Source: Topomyia yanbarensis (Eukaryota; Arthropoda; Insecta; Diptera; Culicidae). Taken from it: a stretch of 64,000 bases of DNA. Location: positions 8,323,343 to 8,387,342 of the forward strand of contig NC_080671.1 in NCBI RefSeq assembly GCF_030247195.1. The letters run 5' to 3'. Position 1 is the stretch's first letter, and each line of letters opens with the position of its first letter. The position numbers and the translations under genes were made by a program. The notes under the pieces were generated by a model. It saw only the letters and a list, made by a program, of their open reading frames with translations. It did no database searches and was not told the origin of the DNA. Of the stretch, positions 1 through 11,690 are shown piece after piece.

Positions 1-683
1 GAAAAATAAGTTATTCCCACTTACTTTACTAACAATGGCATTGTTCATGAGAAAATGACGTTAAGGGTGAAGGTAGTGTGATTCGGCTTTGCCGCATAGT
101 TGAGTTCAAGGATTCGAAGCGGCACAAAGCGGCTGAGAAACCGACGGACGAGGTGGTTTTGATCTTGCTATCGAAGGGTGCAATCAAACCTGTAATCCAC
201 TCGTTTGCCCGGTATACTCAAACATAGGGGCTATCCCTAGTTTAAGTCCGACTGAGCGGCAGCGAAGTCGGACAGCACTTGAATGAAGCGATGTGGCCAC
301 ATTCGGCACTGACTACATTTTATTTTTGTAAATAAAAACTATCCTATTGTTACTAAATAAAACATTGTTAATGCCTAATGTGGCTACGCCACATCGCTTT
401 TTGCCATGCTGTCCGACTTCGCTGCCGCTCAGTCGGACTTAAACTAAGGATAGTCCCTATGTTTGAGTATACCGGGCAAACGAGTGGATTACAGGTTTGA
501 TTGCACCCTTCGATAGCAAGATCAAAACCACCTCGTCCGTCGGTTTCTCAGCGGCTTTGCGCCGCTTCGAATCCTTGGACTCGACTATGCGGCAAAGCCG
601 CATCGCACTACCTTCACCCTTAATGTCACTTTCTCATGAGCAATGCCATTGTTAGAAAGGTAAGTGGGAATAACTTATTTTTC
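1..683. repeat. Long near-perfect inverted repeat (foldback element)
   Basis: Bases 1-300 are mirrored by about 376-683 with only scattered mismatches, leaving a short AT-rich loop near 301-375. The arms contain GC-rich motifs such as GGCTTTGCCGC and CTGCCGCTCAGTCGGAC. Position 1 pairs with 683, so the palindrome may extend beyond the window and its true end and target site cannot be seen. No ORF of note. Best read as a non-autonomous foldback or MITE-like element; the superfamily is unknown. Confidence 0.85.
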
Positions 684-1090
684 CAGTTTAAACTATTTTA
701 AAGCTTTCCCCCCGAATTTTTTTCATTGCTTGTTATAAAATAGGCCATTTAGAACCTTTTCCAAAAGAAATTAACCCTCTTTTCGAAAAAGCCGCGATTC
801 GGAACAATTACCGCACGGGTAATTCGGGGCACGTTGTCAGATGCCTTACTGATAAAAAACATATAACCGAAATATGAAACATGAAAACCAATAGGCTCTT
901 TACCCTAAGCAACTACAAAGCGCCGTAAACATGTATTAACAAGTTACAACGCACACGCATGCATAAAAATAAATATATTTTTTTCAAACGCAACACTCTT
1001 AAGCAGCACACACCGTATTGAATTAAATCCAAACCACCCCGCCCACCCACTTTGCAAATCATTCTGTGACACCGTGCTGGTACCCGAAAA
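684..1090. other. AT-rich non-coding stretch
   Basis: No coding region, tandem repeat or inverted repeat that I can support. It leads into the promoter-like repeat copy at about 1090-1256. Confidence 0.5.
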
Positions 1091-1190
1091 TCCGCACACG
1101 GCTACCGCTGCCGAAAATGCATAGCGTCTACCGCTTATTGTAGTGCCCAAACGCTGCAGCCATGATCTTACCCGTTCGACATAAGAACAA

Positions 1191-1232
1191 AAACTGATTC
1201 AAACGGGTACGCGTCACCTCTATTTATAAACT
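1191..1232 (-). promoter_or_regulatory. TATA/initiator core promoter, repeat copy 1
   Basis: On the minus strand TATAAATA (1228 to 1221) is followed 33 bp later by an initiator TCAG (+1 at about 1195). The same pair at the same spacing, with related flanks, recurs at 2140-2174 (minus) and 12027-12061 (plus). The reading frame just downstream, after ATGGC near 1165, is closed within a few codons, so nothing functional is seen behind it. It could be a relic gene promoter or part of a repeat family. Confidence 0.5.
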
Positions 1233-1264
1233 AACCGTATATGGTTTTGACACTTAGGTGCGAG

Positions 1265-2042
1265 CAGCGTTGCCAACTTTATTTTCAAAAAAACTGGAAC
1301 CTCTCTTTAAAAAAGACTGGAAAAAACTGGATGCCCGAATAACCAAATTTATCCTTGCAAAAGGGAATGTAGTTTAGGGATGCAAAGTATTTTAAAATAA
1401 AATGGATCTATCTTTAATAAAACAGGATTCTCAAATATGAAGACAAACATTCAATATGAAAACGTTCAGCTATTAGACAAAATAAGAAAACAATTCTCAT
1501 ATAGCAGCGAATTTCTAGTTTAAGATAGTATAAAAGCGATCGCTACTATTTAAATATAACTTTTAGATAATTTCACATTACAAGTTTTAAGAAATTTGAA
1601 ATGTTAAACGAAAAAATTGGTACCTTCAAACTAACGCACTATGCCATGTGTAATTAACAGACTAAAAAAACAATCTTCATTTTAATTAACAATATCTGCT
1701 AATCTTGCACTCCATAGCATTTCAATTTCTATTGAATTGAAATACGACAGGGTGCAGCAAAATATGGTTACTGAAAAACAATTTCCCTTGTTCCCTAGAG
1801 AGGTTGTACTCTTCACAATTTCATTTATTTTATTTTATTATTTATTACTAGTTTATATAGTAAACTACTATTGTAATGCAAATAGTGAGGAAATAATTTT
1901 GGCGCACACCTCTGGGAAAAAAAACTGGATAAAACTGGACAATATTTAAAAAAACTGGACGATTTACACATTTGTCTGTTTGACTGGATCGAGTAAAAAA
2001 AACTGGAAGAATCCAGTTTAAACTGGAAGGTTGGCATCGCTG
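1265..2042. mobile_element. Non-autonomous hAT-superfamily element
   Basis: It is flanked by a perfect 8-bp target-site duplication GGTGCGAG at 1257-1264 and 2043-2050. The left end CAGCGTTGCCAAC and the inverted right end CAGCGATGCCAAC match one another and the CAG-type ends known for hAT elements. Several AAACTGG motifs in both subterminal regions look like transposase-binding repeats. At 778 bp with no transposase ORF it is non-autonomous. It interrupts the promoter-like repeat on either side. Confidence 0.88.
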
Positions 2043-2515
2043 GGTGCGAGTTGTGTGCAAATGCCAACGTTACCGAAAATCGATAGCGCTTATTGCATCG
2101 CCCGGAGACGATGTTGCTCGGATGGGATAAGAGCAACAACTGATTTAAACGGACATGCGTTGCTTCTATTTATGACTTTTCGTGTTTCATTGAGCAACTA
2201 AGCTGCCCTCTCTTGACGGCTGTGTCTGAGAAATCTGCCTCTGGAATGGTAATTTTCCCGTTTTTCGTGAACTTTTTAATTTTACCAATTTCCAAAAGTC
2301 TACTTTTATTGGGGAGATATTAAATTATTACCAATATTAAAGTTAGGTGTTTCTGAATCGGTTGGTGTATGAATGATTAAAATCCATCTAGTAATATCGA
2401 AGTTATAAGCGTGCAAACCTTACATAGTTTCGTTACATGGGAGATAGTCTAGATTTTAGAATGACACCTAACCCCAGATAGTGGAGTAAGACATTTTTAA
2501 TGTCAATATTTTAAA
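2043..2515. repeat. Left arm of a 9-kb-spaced inverted repeat
   Basis: This segment is homologous in reverse orientation to about 11690-12150. Matching blocks are the promoter region (2100-2230 against 11965-12095) and the block ending in the motif CCAGATAGTGGAGTAAGACA (2453-2510 against 11692-11750), in mirrored order. Arms are moderately diverged. A third partial copy of the second block is at about 3094-3175. Confidence 0.65.
2137..2176 (-). promoter_or_regulatory. TATA/initiator core promoter, repeat copy 2
   Basis: On the minus strand CATAAATA (2174 to 2167) precedes TCAG (2143 to 2140) by the same 33 bp as in the other two copies, followed by GTTGTTGCTCTTAT as in the copy at 12060. The downstream sequence runs into the hAT insertion, so any gene once driven from here is broken. 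Confidence 0.5.
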
Positions 2516-5500
2516 TCCGCAATCGTAAAGTGGTGTTTGTTTTAAAATCCCCCCTGTCGAGAGCTAGTTCAAAATCCGGTAGGTTGGTTTTGAGCTAAGA
2601 ATGAGCTCTCCGGTAGATATAATTATTGAAAAGCACATTGGAAAACCCCTTGCTCAAAATTATGCGATAAAATTTCAGCGAACACTGAACATTCTCCTCG
2701 ATTTATTAGCGCTCATAGCATCGTTTGGGATGGCCGGTTTATAAAACAAGCGAAAGTGCAGCTTCAAAATCCGCCAAGTACAGCGCTCGATGTAAGGCAA
2801 TGTTTTATTTTTCACAATTTTTTGGCAAGGCCTACATTGATTCGGTTAAAATTGTAATTTGCAGTGTTGTCGTAAGACAGTATTTGTATGTATTTGTATG
2901 AAATAATGTAAAAATTTGTTAAGTTGACCGGATTTTAGGTCAACACCACACTATCCCTTCCCAATAGGGACGGCTTCGCTCGTGACGCTCCTCTCGAACG
3001 GATCACGGTTTGCATTGGGTTTTCATCATGTATAGCAAAGTTACAAACCACCAAACAATGCTACAGCTTCGTGGCGCTAATAAAGTTCATAATTTTAGAA
3101 TTACACCCAGCCTCAGAGAGTGCGGGTAGGCATTTTCAATACCAAAAATAATGTAATGGTATACTATGCTCGGGGTGGATTCAGCCAGACATGCCTCCCC
3201 TTAGAAACCACAATCATTTTCGCAAGCACTTACCCAATGATGGTCCGTTGGTTGGAAAGAACGTTTCAAGAGAATAATGAATGCTATAAACCAGTATTTC
3301 GCCTGAAGCTGACTAAGTATAAATGAGTGGGATGCTAATTACTTTGTTCGCGCTTTGTTTAACAAAGTCTGAATTTCTGGTAAAAGATCGATGACGTTCG
3401 CTGGCTGGAATTTTGTAAGTGCTGTGGATGCAATTTTCGTTACTGAACAAACCAGCCATTTTTTGCTTGTCCGCCTGGTGAGATGTCGTTAGGAAAAACC
3501 ATAGTTTGTTATTAGTCACAGAGCACTCCTCGTTATAAGGACACTAAGTAATTTATAGTTTAAATATCTACGCACCGCTTACAATAGCGTTGGTACGACA
3601 CAGCTAAAATTTTTTGTAATTAACCATTTATTTTCATGCACGTAATTATTTGAACCTTCACAATAAATGGAAAAAAAATTTACTTTTCCCAAAATTATAA
3701 TTTCAAAACATATAAAAATTAAATATGGTTAAATATGGTTGGAAAAATCTGGCGTGACATTGACATTAACTACATTTTCAATGAAATTCTCGGGGAATAT
3801 AATGTAAATACCTGCCATTTTCATTTACATGTCGACTACACTTCGCGATTCCAAGTGTTGTAATGTGATAACGCTTTGATTTTCATTCCCAACCATTCAA
3901 ACAGCTACTCCGTATCGGTTCCATTATTTTGTCACGTCCGCAGAGTGTCTATTGCAAAATCAACTACCACGCCTCGTCTCCGAGGAGATAATCTATTCAA
4001 CCCATATGGCTGTCCGGTTTCAGCCCGGAAGGCCTCGTACTGATTGGGGGGAGGATACATATGTTGATAAATTGATTTTCACCAAGCTGGTGACGCGTGA
4101 CAGGTCTGGTTTACCCGCAAAACATTGCCACAATCCAGTAGGCGTAGCGTTCGGACCACTGACAGAAATGGTAAAGGGGGTAAAAATTATTCTGTTTTCA
4201 TGGCAATCTTGTCGTCACTCTACTGACCAGTATTTTGAGATGCACTATGAAATTTTTACACAATGTTTTCTAAAAATCATTGATACGAGCTCATTCGAAA
4301 ACTCAACTTTCATTATTTGAAAAAATGTCATACATAGAATAGTTTACGAGTTTTCTGTGATTAAAAAATTGTAATCAAAAATTCGAAATCACATTCACAT
4401 ATTGGGTTGTTTCTTTTCTGGTTTTATTATCAAGGCATAATATACAATTTACCCCCACCTGCCCAGCAACAGGAAGGACAATCAATACAGTATCCGGTCT
4501 GATTCTGCTGCTATCGCTCATCTGATGCAGATGTGAAAACTGCAACAGCAGCAGTACATCCATCACAATTTGTTAATCTTGCATGCCTCGCCCGGTCAGC
4601 TGGTTTGCGCAGTAATCCTATCGAGACTCGCCATTCAATCGGATTATTGCGGTTTTGTGAAATTACGGGTATATAATTCTGTAAATCTGAATTCACTCCG
4701 TGATCGACTGGCCGTGGCCTACTACCATCGATTTTTACCGGTATGAAAACATTAAAATTAAGTAGGTATGTGTACAAAGTTGAAACGATTTTTATGCAAT
4801 CCTTCGGTATTTATTCCAGCATCAAAAATGATTAATGGATTTAGAAAAAACACCAAATTCGGATTGACTAACCATAAATCTGGGTACTTTAAATTATTGG
4901 GAGTGTTGTTAGCGAGATCGCGAGTGTGGGTTTGCGTAGATGATCGCAATTGCATCTTCGCGTTTGTGACCAGGATAATATTATCGCGTTTTACTCAAGC
5001 GCTTGTATGTGTAACCGCTTGCATATTCGCATGGGCTTTTGAATTTGAGTGTACGCTTCGCAGCTAGGAGGATGTGAGTTCCCTTTATCACTGGAGTATA
5101 CGGCCACGGCACCCCGGCATTTCTGGTGTATATGAGTTTGTTTTTTTACACGAAGACTGAAGGTATGGACGTGGGTTGTTTGAACAGGACGAGGACCAAA
5201 GATAGGCGGCTTCTGAACGTGACTGATTAGCAATCGCAATGGAGCGGGTGTTAGTATAATCGCACTTGAGACCGCGTTTACATATAAATTCGACTTGATT
5301 ACCGGAGCGTTTTTTTATGAATGTGAGATCGCGTTCGCATGTGTTACCAGATTGGTATTACCGCAAAGGGCACAACCGTTTCTATGTTAACGTGTTTGAT
5401 TGCGATAGCTTGTGTGTGTATAATTTGGCGTGTTTGAATCGTTTTATATAACCTAGTGCATATCCCCGTGAGATTTTGGATGCTTGGGCTCCATCTCACT

Positions 5501-6153
5501 GAAGTCTACAACTATTGTGTACTGAGACTTGTTGGTTAGTGTATACAAGTTTCGCGTTTTAGAGTGAGAGCTCCCGAACGAGTACGATTCATGAACGCGC
5601 GAGAGCGGGGGTTGTGTGTTGGGGCTTAAGTCCGCATTCATCAATTCGTTCGTTTTTATAACAGCGAGGTCGTGGACGGGAACGATCGCATTTGCATTCT
5701 GATTTGTATGATAGCGAAAGGCAACTTTCTGTTAGAGATCAATAAGAAGAGCTACGATTATTTTCAATGGAATATGAATGACTATTTTCCTAGCTAACCC
5801 ATTAGATTGAGATTTACAATTAAATAATAATAATTTAACTGTATGTAATCGATGCTTAATAACCTACATAATTCATAATGAAATGCTATTAAATACCGTG
5901 GTCATTTATTTTTGGTCTTTTTGTGGTAGACCGAGTATCCGTTAGTTTAGGCTTATGAAGGTCACCCCTATCCAATTCCATCATATCAGGCATTCAATGT
6001 AGATAATGTTCAGTAGATTGCCCCAGGCAAATAAAATCATTTAGCATAACAAACTACAACAAGTGGCTGATTGTGGCAGCAATAGAATCAAATTCAATGA
6101 CATCGTGTTTAAAGATAATCGTGAAGCCATGATTCGACTACACGATCACCTCG
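2516..6153. other. Non-coding AT-rich sequence with faint dispersed motifs
   Basis: Only short chance ORFs are present. At 3094-3175 there is a degenerate copy of the block at 2453-2510. Between about 4900 and 5720 a motif of the type CGCGTTCGCATGTGTTACCAG recurs in degenerate form, suggesting old tandem or dispersed repeats. No splice-consistent exons were recognised. Confidence 0.4.
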
Positions 6154-6432
6154 TACACGGAAAAAAATTGTTCCCAAAATCGTGAATAAAGTGCCATGAA
6201 TTCTGGAACAATCACGTTTTTACGTTATGAAAACAGGACCATGAACAAAAATCATGGCTTTTATAATTATGTTCAATTTCCCTTCAGTAACGCCCGCATA
6301 ACGCTTTCATTTGTGGAAATATTTGATTTTGTTTTGTGAACTTCAGTCACGGTTTCCGTCTAGAACTATTTCACAACTTTTTGAACATTATTCATAAAAC
6401 CAAAGGTTGACTCATGATTTTTTCATAGTTAT

Positions 6433-7002
6433 AGGAACAATAGTTCACAACACCGATATATTCTGAATATTTTTTCGTGAACTATTTCACGAAATTCGGA
6501 ATTTTATTCATGAACCCATTCAATTCTCGTGAACTAATTCATGATCCCTAAAATAATAGTCCCAATCCAATATCCGTGCTCGTGAAATGGTTCACAAAAT
6601 CATCAAATATTTTTCATGCATTCGTGAACTGGTTCATGATACCTAGTATAATAGTCACAACTTACCATTCGTTTTCGTGAAATAGTTCACGAAATCATAA
6701 AATATTATTCATGTATTCGTGAACTGGTTCATGATTTCTAATATGTTAGTTACGATCCAATATCCGTGCTCGTGAAATAGTTCACGAAGTCATGAAATAT
6801 TATTCATGTATTCGTGAACTGGTTCATGATACCTAGTTTAATAGTCACAACTTATCATTCGTTTTCGTGAAAAAGTTCACGAAATCATAAAATATTATTC
6901 ATGTATTCGTGAACTGGTGCATGATTCCTAGTACGAACTATCTAATATCTATTTGCGTGCTTGTGATATTTAGAAGATATCTCTAATCATTTACAATTTC
7001 AT
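6433..7002. repeat. 95-bp tandem repeat of palindromic units
   Basis: The motif CGTGAACTGGTTCATGAT or a close variant starts at 6528, 6623, 6718, 6813 and 6908, exactly 95 bp apart each time. Every unit also carries CGTGAAATAGTTCACGAA, an imperfect palindrome. The last unit fades after about 6940. Confidence 0.85.
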
Positions 7003-7495
7003 GCAACATGGTAATGAAATTTTTACGTGAACTCTATCACAAAAGTTAGAATATTTTTCGTGCAATCATTTTTGTTCCATACACTTTTTAATGAATTACC
7101 CAGTTTCTATCGACTAGTAATAGGTACGAGCAGTAGATATAAAAAAATTATTAGACCTCGAACATCGTTATTCATTTGATAAGGTTCATTGTGATGTCCG
7201 GACAGAAAACGAAAACTACACTGAGAACCTCAAATAATGTGCGTGATATAGTTCACAAAACTAGATATCGCGAATGAGTCTTATTTTAATGATCCAGTTC
7301 ATATTGTCACGTTATTCCGAGTAAAAAAACCATTAGTAACCAAAAAATAATAGATCAAGATAAGGCGAAGAGAATTTACGAATACCATGATAACACCACT
7401 GATATCATGAACATTAGTTACATTACTCTTTGAAAGTAAGCTCTAAAATAAAATATCATGATAACATGAACAGAAATTACGAAAATCGTTACTAA

Positions 7496-7800
7496 GATCC
7501 TGAAATCACGAACACAAATCACACAACTAGTGACAAAAATATCTAAAATCGTCACCAAGATCCTGAAATCATGAACATGAATTGCTCTATACATAACTAA
7601 AATATCACGATAACATGAACAGAAGTTACAAAAATCGCGACTAAGATCCTGAAATCATGAGCACAAATTACATAACTCGTGACAAAAATATTCAAAATCG
7701 TGACAAAGATCATGAACTCATGAACATGAATCACTCTACTTATGACTAAAATATCACGATACCGTGAATGAAAATAACGAACATCGCGACTAAGATCTTG
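7496..7800. repeat. 149-bp higher-order tandem repeat
   Basis: GATCCTGAAATCATGAAC-like motifs start at 7496, 7559, 7645, 7709 and 7794. The spacing alternates about 63 and 86 bp, giving a 149-150 bp higher-order unit. The same sequence family is present at 19740-20160. Confidence 0.75.
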
Positions 7801-8350
7801 AAATCTTCAATTTTAATCCCGCTAACGTCATGAGAATTCACAAGAATCGCGAATAAGCTCTTGAAATCATGAACAACGTTTGACTGTCGACTGTGTATTC
7901 CCAAATCATGAACAAGAGTCACAACAAAAACTAAACAACAACAGTAACCCAACCAAACATTCTAATGTAACGCCATGTATATATTCGGGGCGAACTGGTT
8001 TTTAGAAAACACAAATAGTTTCATGAATACGAGGTTTATTATTCATAATTTCAGGAACTTTGTCACAGTTTTCGTAAATCGTCCAGTTCATGAAATCGTG
8101 AATTTATGAATTTATGAACGAATTTTTTTTCCGTGTACTTGTGATATGACTTTAAAAATTATCGTTTTGCAATATAGAAAAGTGGTTTCAGTTACAAGAA
8201 TGCGGCCTGCCTACCTGATCATACAATATAAAATACAAGACTAACATTCCGCAGACAACGCTTTTCAATTATCAATGACAGATTCTTACTTGCCCGTTAT
8301 ATTATGAAACGGTTTACTACATTGAACCATGGATAACACTTACTTACCGT

Positions 8351-8705
8351 TCAGGTTAGAGCCTTGTTGTCTCTTGCTGTATGCAGAAGCCGTCTCCACT
8401 CCACTCGGTCCATTGCTGCTTGTCACCTGCCTCGCAGTCTTCGAAGGGTCCGCAGTTCGTCCTCTATCTGGTCGATCCATCGTGCTCGCTGTCGTATTCT
8501 TGTTCATGTAGGGTCGCCCTCGAGAACCATTTTCACCGGGTCGTCGTCCGACATTTTGTCTTCGAAACGTTGACGGCAAGTCCAATACTGCTGGCTTTCA
8601 GTCCGATGTACGTGTCCAACATCACCTCAAAGTTCCGTGCCATTATATCAATGTCGTCGACGAATCCAAGAAGCTGGACGGACTTCCTGAAGATCGTGCC
8701 ACACG
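8351..8705 (-). pseudogene. Non-LTR retrotransposon RT tail (different lineage from its 5' part)
   Basis: On the minus strand the sequence encodes GTIFRKSV, then LGFVDDIDIMARN (a YADD-box variant), NVSKTK, then KMVLEGDP and RARWIDQIEDELRTLRRL, and ends at ALT followed by a stop at 8353-8351. This is the palm-to-C-terminus of a LINE reverse transcriptase. There are two in-frame stops (after GDPT and after LRGR), and a large stretch between the NVSKTK motif and the C-terminal domain is missing. The 5' side abuts, in the same orientation, a segment of a Jockey-like ORF2, making a chimera. The LINE clade is inferred from remembered motif style. Confidence 0.75.
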
Positions 8706-9915
8706 TGTATTCCGCTGTAGTGTTTGGGAAAAATGTGGTGGGGGTTGCTTCAAGGCGTATTTTGCGTCAGACGAAAGCGTTGAGGAGGGCGTCTTTCGCA
8801 GATACCGCTTGGAAGTGACAGCCGATGCTGTTTGCGATTTCCTGGAGTCGTCAATGGTTACAAAGTTTTTTTTTTGTGCCAGTCATAAACCGTTTTGTCG
8901 CTGTTTACCGCTGAGAACATTACCCCGTCTCCATAGCTCAGAATTTGGGGAATCTGGGTGTATGCCGTTCAGGAAGTTGGACCAGCTGATTTCCTTAGCT
9001 TCTTGAATGGTTTGCCTAGCTAGATTGCGGAGTTTCCTACTGCTCCGACAGCTCTTCCTTCACGCAGGGGGTGGCAAGGGGAGTTTTTGTATGAGGAGTA
9101 ATGCTTTCCTTCGTGTCCTAATGACGGAGGCGACGTCCAAGTTTTACCAGCGTATGGCGCAGTGAGTCGCGACCCCACTAGTTTGAGGAATACTTCTTTC
9201 TGCAGTGGTTTGGAGAGCTCTTCCGGAGTGTATGTGCCGTCCCGATCAAGGTTGAACTGGAGAGCTGCGTCGTCGTCGTCGTCGTCGTCAGCGTTCTCGT
9301 ACACCCGTGGTTTTGGAAGGGGTCACTCTCTGCTGTGTGGTCTCCTCCTGCCATCCGCAGGTCGCTGCAACAGTGTTGGAGCAGAAAGTTATGTCCAAGG
9401 CCGACGTCAAGTTTCCGTGGATAAGGGTTGTGCTGCCGTCGTTGAAGACTGTGGCGTCGCTTTCTTCGAGGGCTCTAAGTATGTATCTCATTGCCGCGGT
9501 GGCAGCACTTGTCCAACCCCTAGGCGGCGTAATGAGTAGAGCTGGAATCTATTAGATGAGGTCGATCAGTTAGTTTCGAATGTTCGTGACTTCTTATGGT
9601 ATATATAAGAAGACAAAGCCGGGAGCTCCAGATGAGGGTTCCTGGCGACGGCAACCAATTTGGTATTGAAGGGGATGTGCTCCGACAGGAGTTTCACTTT
9701 AATGACCAAACCGATGGTTTAATAGTTGTTGATTCCTGTGACGTCTCCCGCTCGTACCTATACCCGCACCAGACGGGTCGACGCAACGCAAGCGTAAAGG
9801 TGGGTCCCCTGGATGACGCGGCAGAGCAGCTCAAGGTGAGAAATTATACTTTGCAGATTCCCGAGGTTGTGTCTCAGGCCGTTAATGTTCCACTAAACGG
9901 AGAGGATGGGTAAAT
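8706..9915 (-). pseudogene. Jockey-like LINE ORF2: endonuclease and linker
   Basis: Reading the minus strand with frameshifts gives NGLRHNLGNLQSII and GTHL (the start of an apurinic-like endonuclease), then NTKLVAVA and SSYIY, then EESDATVFNDGSTT and TSALDITFCS (the endonuclease C-terminal motif). These are followed by AERSIPQTSGVATH, SWSNFLNGIHPDSP and SELWRRGNVLSGK, the usual linker before RT, and finally IANSIGCHFQAVSAKDALL. Numerous stops and frameshifts, plus a GAC/GAT run (seven Asp) near 9265-9285, show decay. The RT fingers and most of the palm are absent; the next residues downstream belong to another LINE lineage. Confidence 0.75.
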
Positions 9916-11690
9916 CCTAAATTTTGTGAGATCAGAGTCGGCTGGTATGCTTGCTGGTGGATCAGATAGATTTGTCGTTAGTGTGGGATAGATTGTTGCC
10001 GTGGGCGGGCTATTTGTGGTAAGTTTACCGCAGGAAGCCGGGCCCCTGCACTAGCAGCCGTCGGTGGTTCTTCAGTAGGAACCGGGATGTTCACGGTCAG
10101 GGGCGCTGCAGGGACGGGGTCTTTTTCCCTGGCCGAACAGCTATCTGTTTCGGATATGGAAATTTGTCGTCTTTGAGCTCGTCTTTCCACCCCTTCCGGC
10201 CACCGCCGGGGGTGTGGCAAGGGGTCCACGTAGATCGTTTTGTTTTGGTTACAAGGGATCTAAGTGTTGTAGGTGAGATGTTGTATCGTCTTCCTGGGCG
10301 AGTGGTAGCCTGGGCGTCAGCTGGGAAAACTTTTACTGGAAGAAGGTTTGGGGCGCTGAACTGTTCTCGGAGTGTGGATTAGAGAGCTGAACTTAACCGG
10401 AGGATAGCCGGGCCCCCTACACCAGCAGCCACTGAAGACTCGTCGGTGAAGTCCGGTACATCCGCGAATAGGACCGGTGCTATGGAGAAAACCTTTTCCT
10501 GCGCTTAGTGTTCTCGGTTACGTGGTGTGATTCGTTGGCTGTAGTTCAGTGATCTAATACCGGGGTATTGGTTGTTGATCGCATTATTCGGAAGGCTGTG
10601 CCATGAGCATCCGACAATTGGACTTGGTGATCTTTGTACTGAGTCCCTTGGATTCGGTCTTTCGTTTTCTGATTCTTGCTGATGTGCTGTTTAGCATTGC
10701 GGATCCCTGTTAACTGTGCGGCCCGGCTGTCGTTCGCTGCGGTTTCCGGGTGTATGTCGGCGGAAATCCGGTTCGCCGCTTGGGAGAGCTCGGTTGCTGG
10801 TGGTGTTCGGGTGGACTAGCGCTATTGCTTCAGTCGGTTGCCACATGTGGAACCTAATTGAGTGCTAAGAACATCCGGCAATGGGGCTTGGTGTCCGATG
10901 GGATTAGCTTTTGGTGTGGTGACAGTCATTTGTTGGTATCTTTGTAGTGGTGTTCGTCAGTGGGCATCGGTTTCCCTTCGAGGTTTTCCCGGTGTAAGGG
11001 CTGGGGATGAGTTGTGGTGGGTTGTCTGGAAACAATTCAGAGACGTACAGTTCCTTGGGAGCAGGGGTGTATTGCGACGACCTGTAGTCGCGTCTTATGC
11101 TGCTGGAATTGGGGGAGTAGTGCCTCGTTTAGTAATGCAGTTCGGGTGGGCTAGCAGGCTGCCCTTCCAGTGACCGCAGGGGGTATGGCAAGGAGTCCGC
11201 ACGGGTTGGGTTGACTGTCCCTTCAGTTGATTGCATGAAGAGGACCAAGAGCATGCGGTGGTGGGGGTTGGTGCCCGGTGGACCGGGCTTTTGGTGGAGT
11301 GCCTGTCATTCGTTGGTTTTTAGTACTCGTGTTGGTCGGTGGGTGACGGATTCCTTTGTTTGTCTACCCGGTGTGAGAACTGATGAGTGGGTGTGGTGCG
11401 TTGTCTGGAAGCAGTTCAGATAGGTACGGCTGATCGTTTGCCGGAAAAAGTGCATTGCGACTTACCCGCGGTGCGAGGCCGGGTCCTCTACACTAGCAGC
11501 CGCCGGAGGCTACACCCCAGTCGGTGTTGGTGTCGAGGTGGTGACTGCATAGCATTTTATGTAGCTGTAGCTGTTTCCTTTGTTTGTGTTAGTTTGTTCG
11601 TTGTGGTCATATTGTTGTTTTTGATGCTTGGTTTTATTGTTTATTTTGTTTAGCTTGTTTCTGGTCTAGCTGCTATTAGTATTTTGTTTT
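9916..11690 (-). mobile_element. GC-rich 5' part of the same LINE (ORF1/5' UTR region)
   Basis: This block is clearly more GC-rich than its surroundings and lies directly upstream (minus strand) of the endonuclease relic. One minus-strand frame at 9978-10229 is rich in Pro, Arg and Ala, as ORF1/gag-like regions often are, but I see no zinc knuckle or RRM. Motifs like CCGGGCCCC..CACTAGCAGCC recur at 10035, 10408 and 11485, and GGTATGGCAAGG-type motifs at 9066, 10210 and 11185, showing internal duplication. I cannot define an intact ORF1. Confidence 0.45.
10868..11520. repeat. Degenerate ~375-bp tandem duplication
   Basis: 10868-11240 and 11243-11520 share ordered blocks: a GGGG(C/T)TTGGTG.CCG.TGG block, GTCATT.GTTGGT, CGGTGGG and GTTGTCTGGAA.CA.TTCAGA, at an offset of about 375 bp. 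A weaker third unit starts near 10600. It lies inside the GC-rich 5' region of the minus-strand LINE, where tandem promoter monomers are known in some LINEs. Confidence 0.5.

Larger units (their letters stand above)
6154..8137. mobile_element. TA-flanked MITE-like element built from minisatellites
   Basis: The ends are TACACGGAAAAAAATTGTTC on the left and, inverted, TACACGGAAAAAAAAATTCG on the right. A TA at each outer edge fits a Tc1/mariner-type TA target. The interior is almost entirely repeated GTTCACGAA / TTCATGAAC-type motifs, so both strands look alike over much of its length. There is no transposase ORF. Relatives of the right half occur at 19660-20165. Superfamily assignment rests on the TA flank only. 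Confidence 0.65.

Noticed and set aside
3952..4320. 122-codon plus-strand frame
   Set aside because: No motif and no splice context; likely chance.
6528..7800. Regular palindromic repeats with variable sequence between them, superficially CRISPR-like
   Set aside because: The genome is eukaryotic, the intervals are themselves conserved, and the array lies inside a TA-flanked inverted-repeat element.
8329..8818. 145-codon plus-strand frame
   Set aside because: Antisense of the minus-strand RT fragment, which has recognisable motifs.
9162..9555. Plus-strand frames with Ser or Arg runs
   Set aside because: They are the complement of the minus-strand LINE endonuclease relic and its GAC/GAT (poly-Asp) run.
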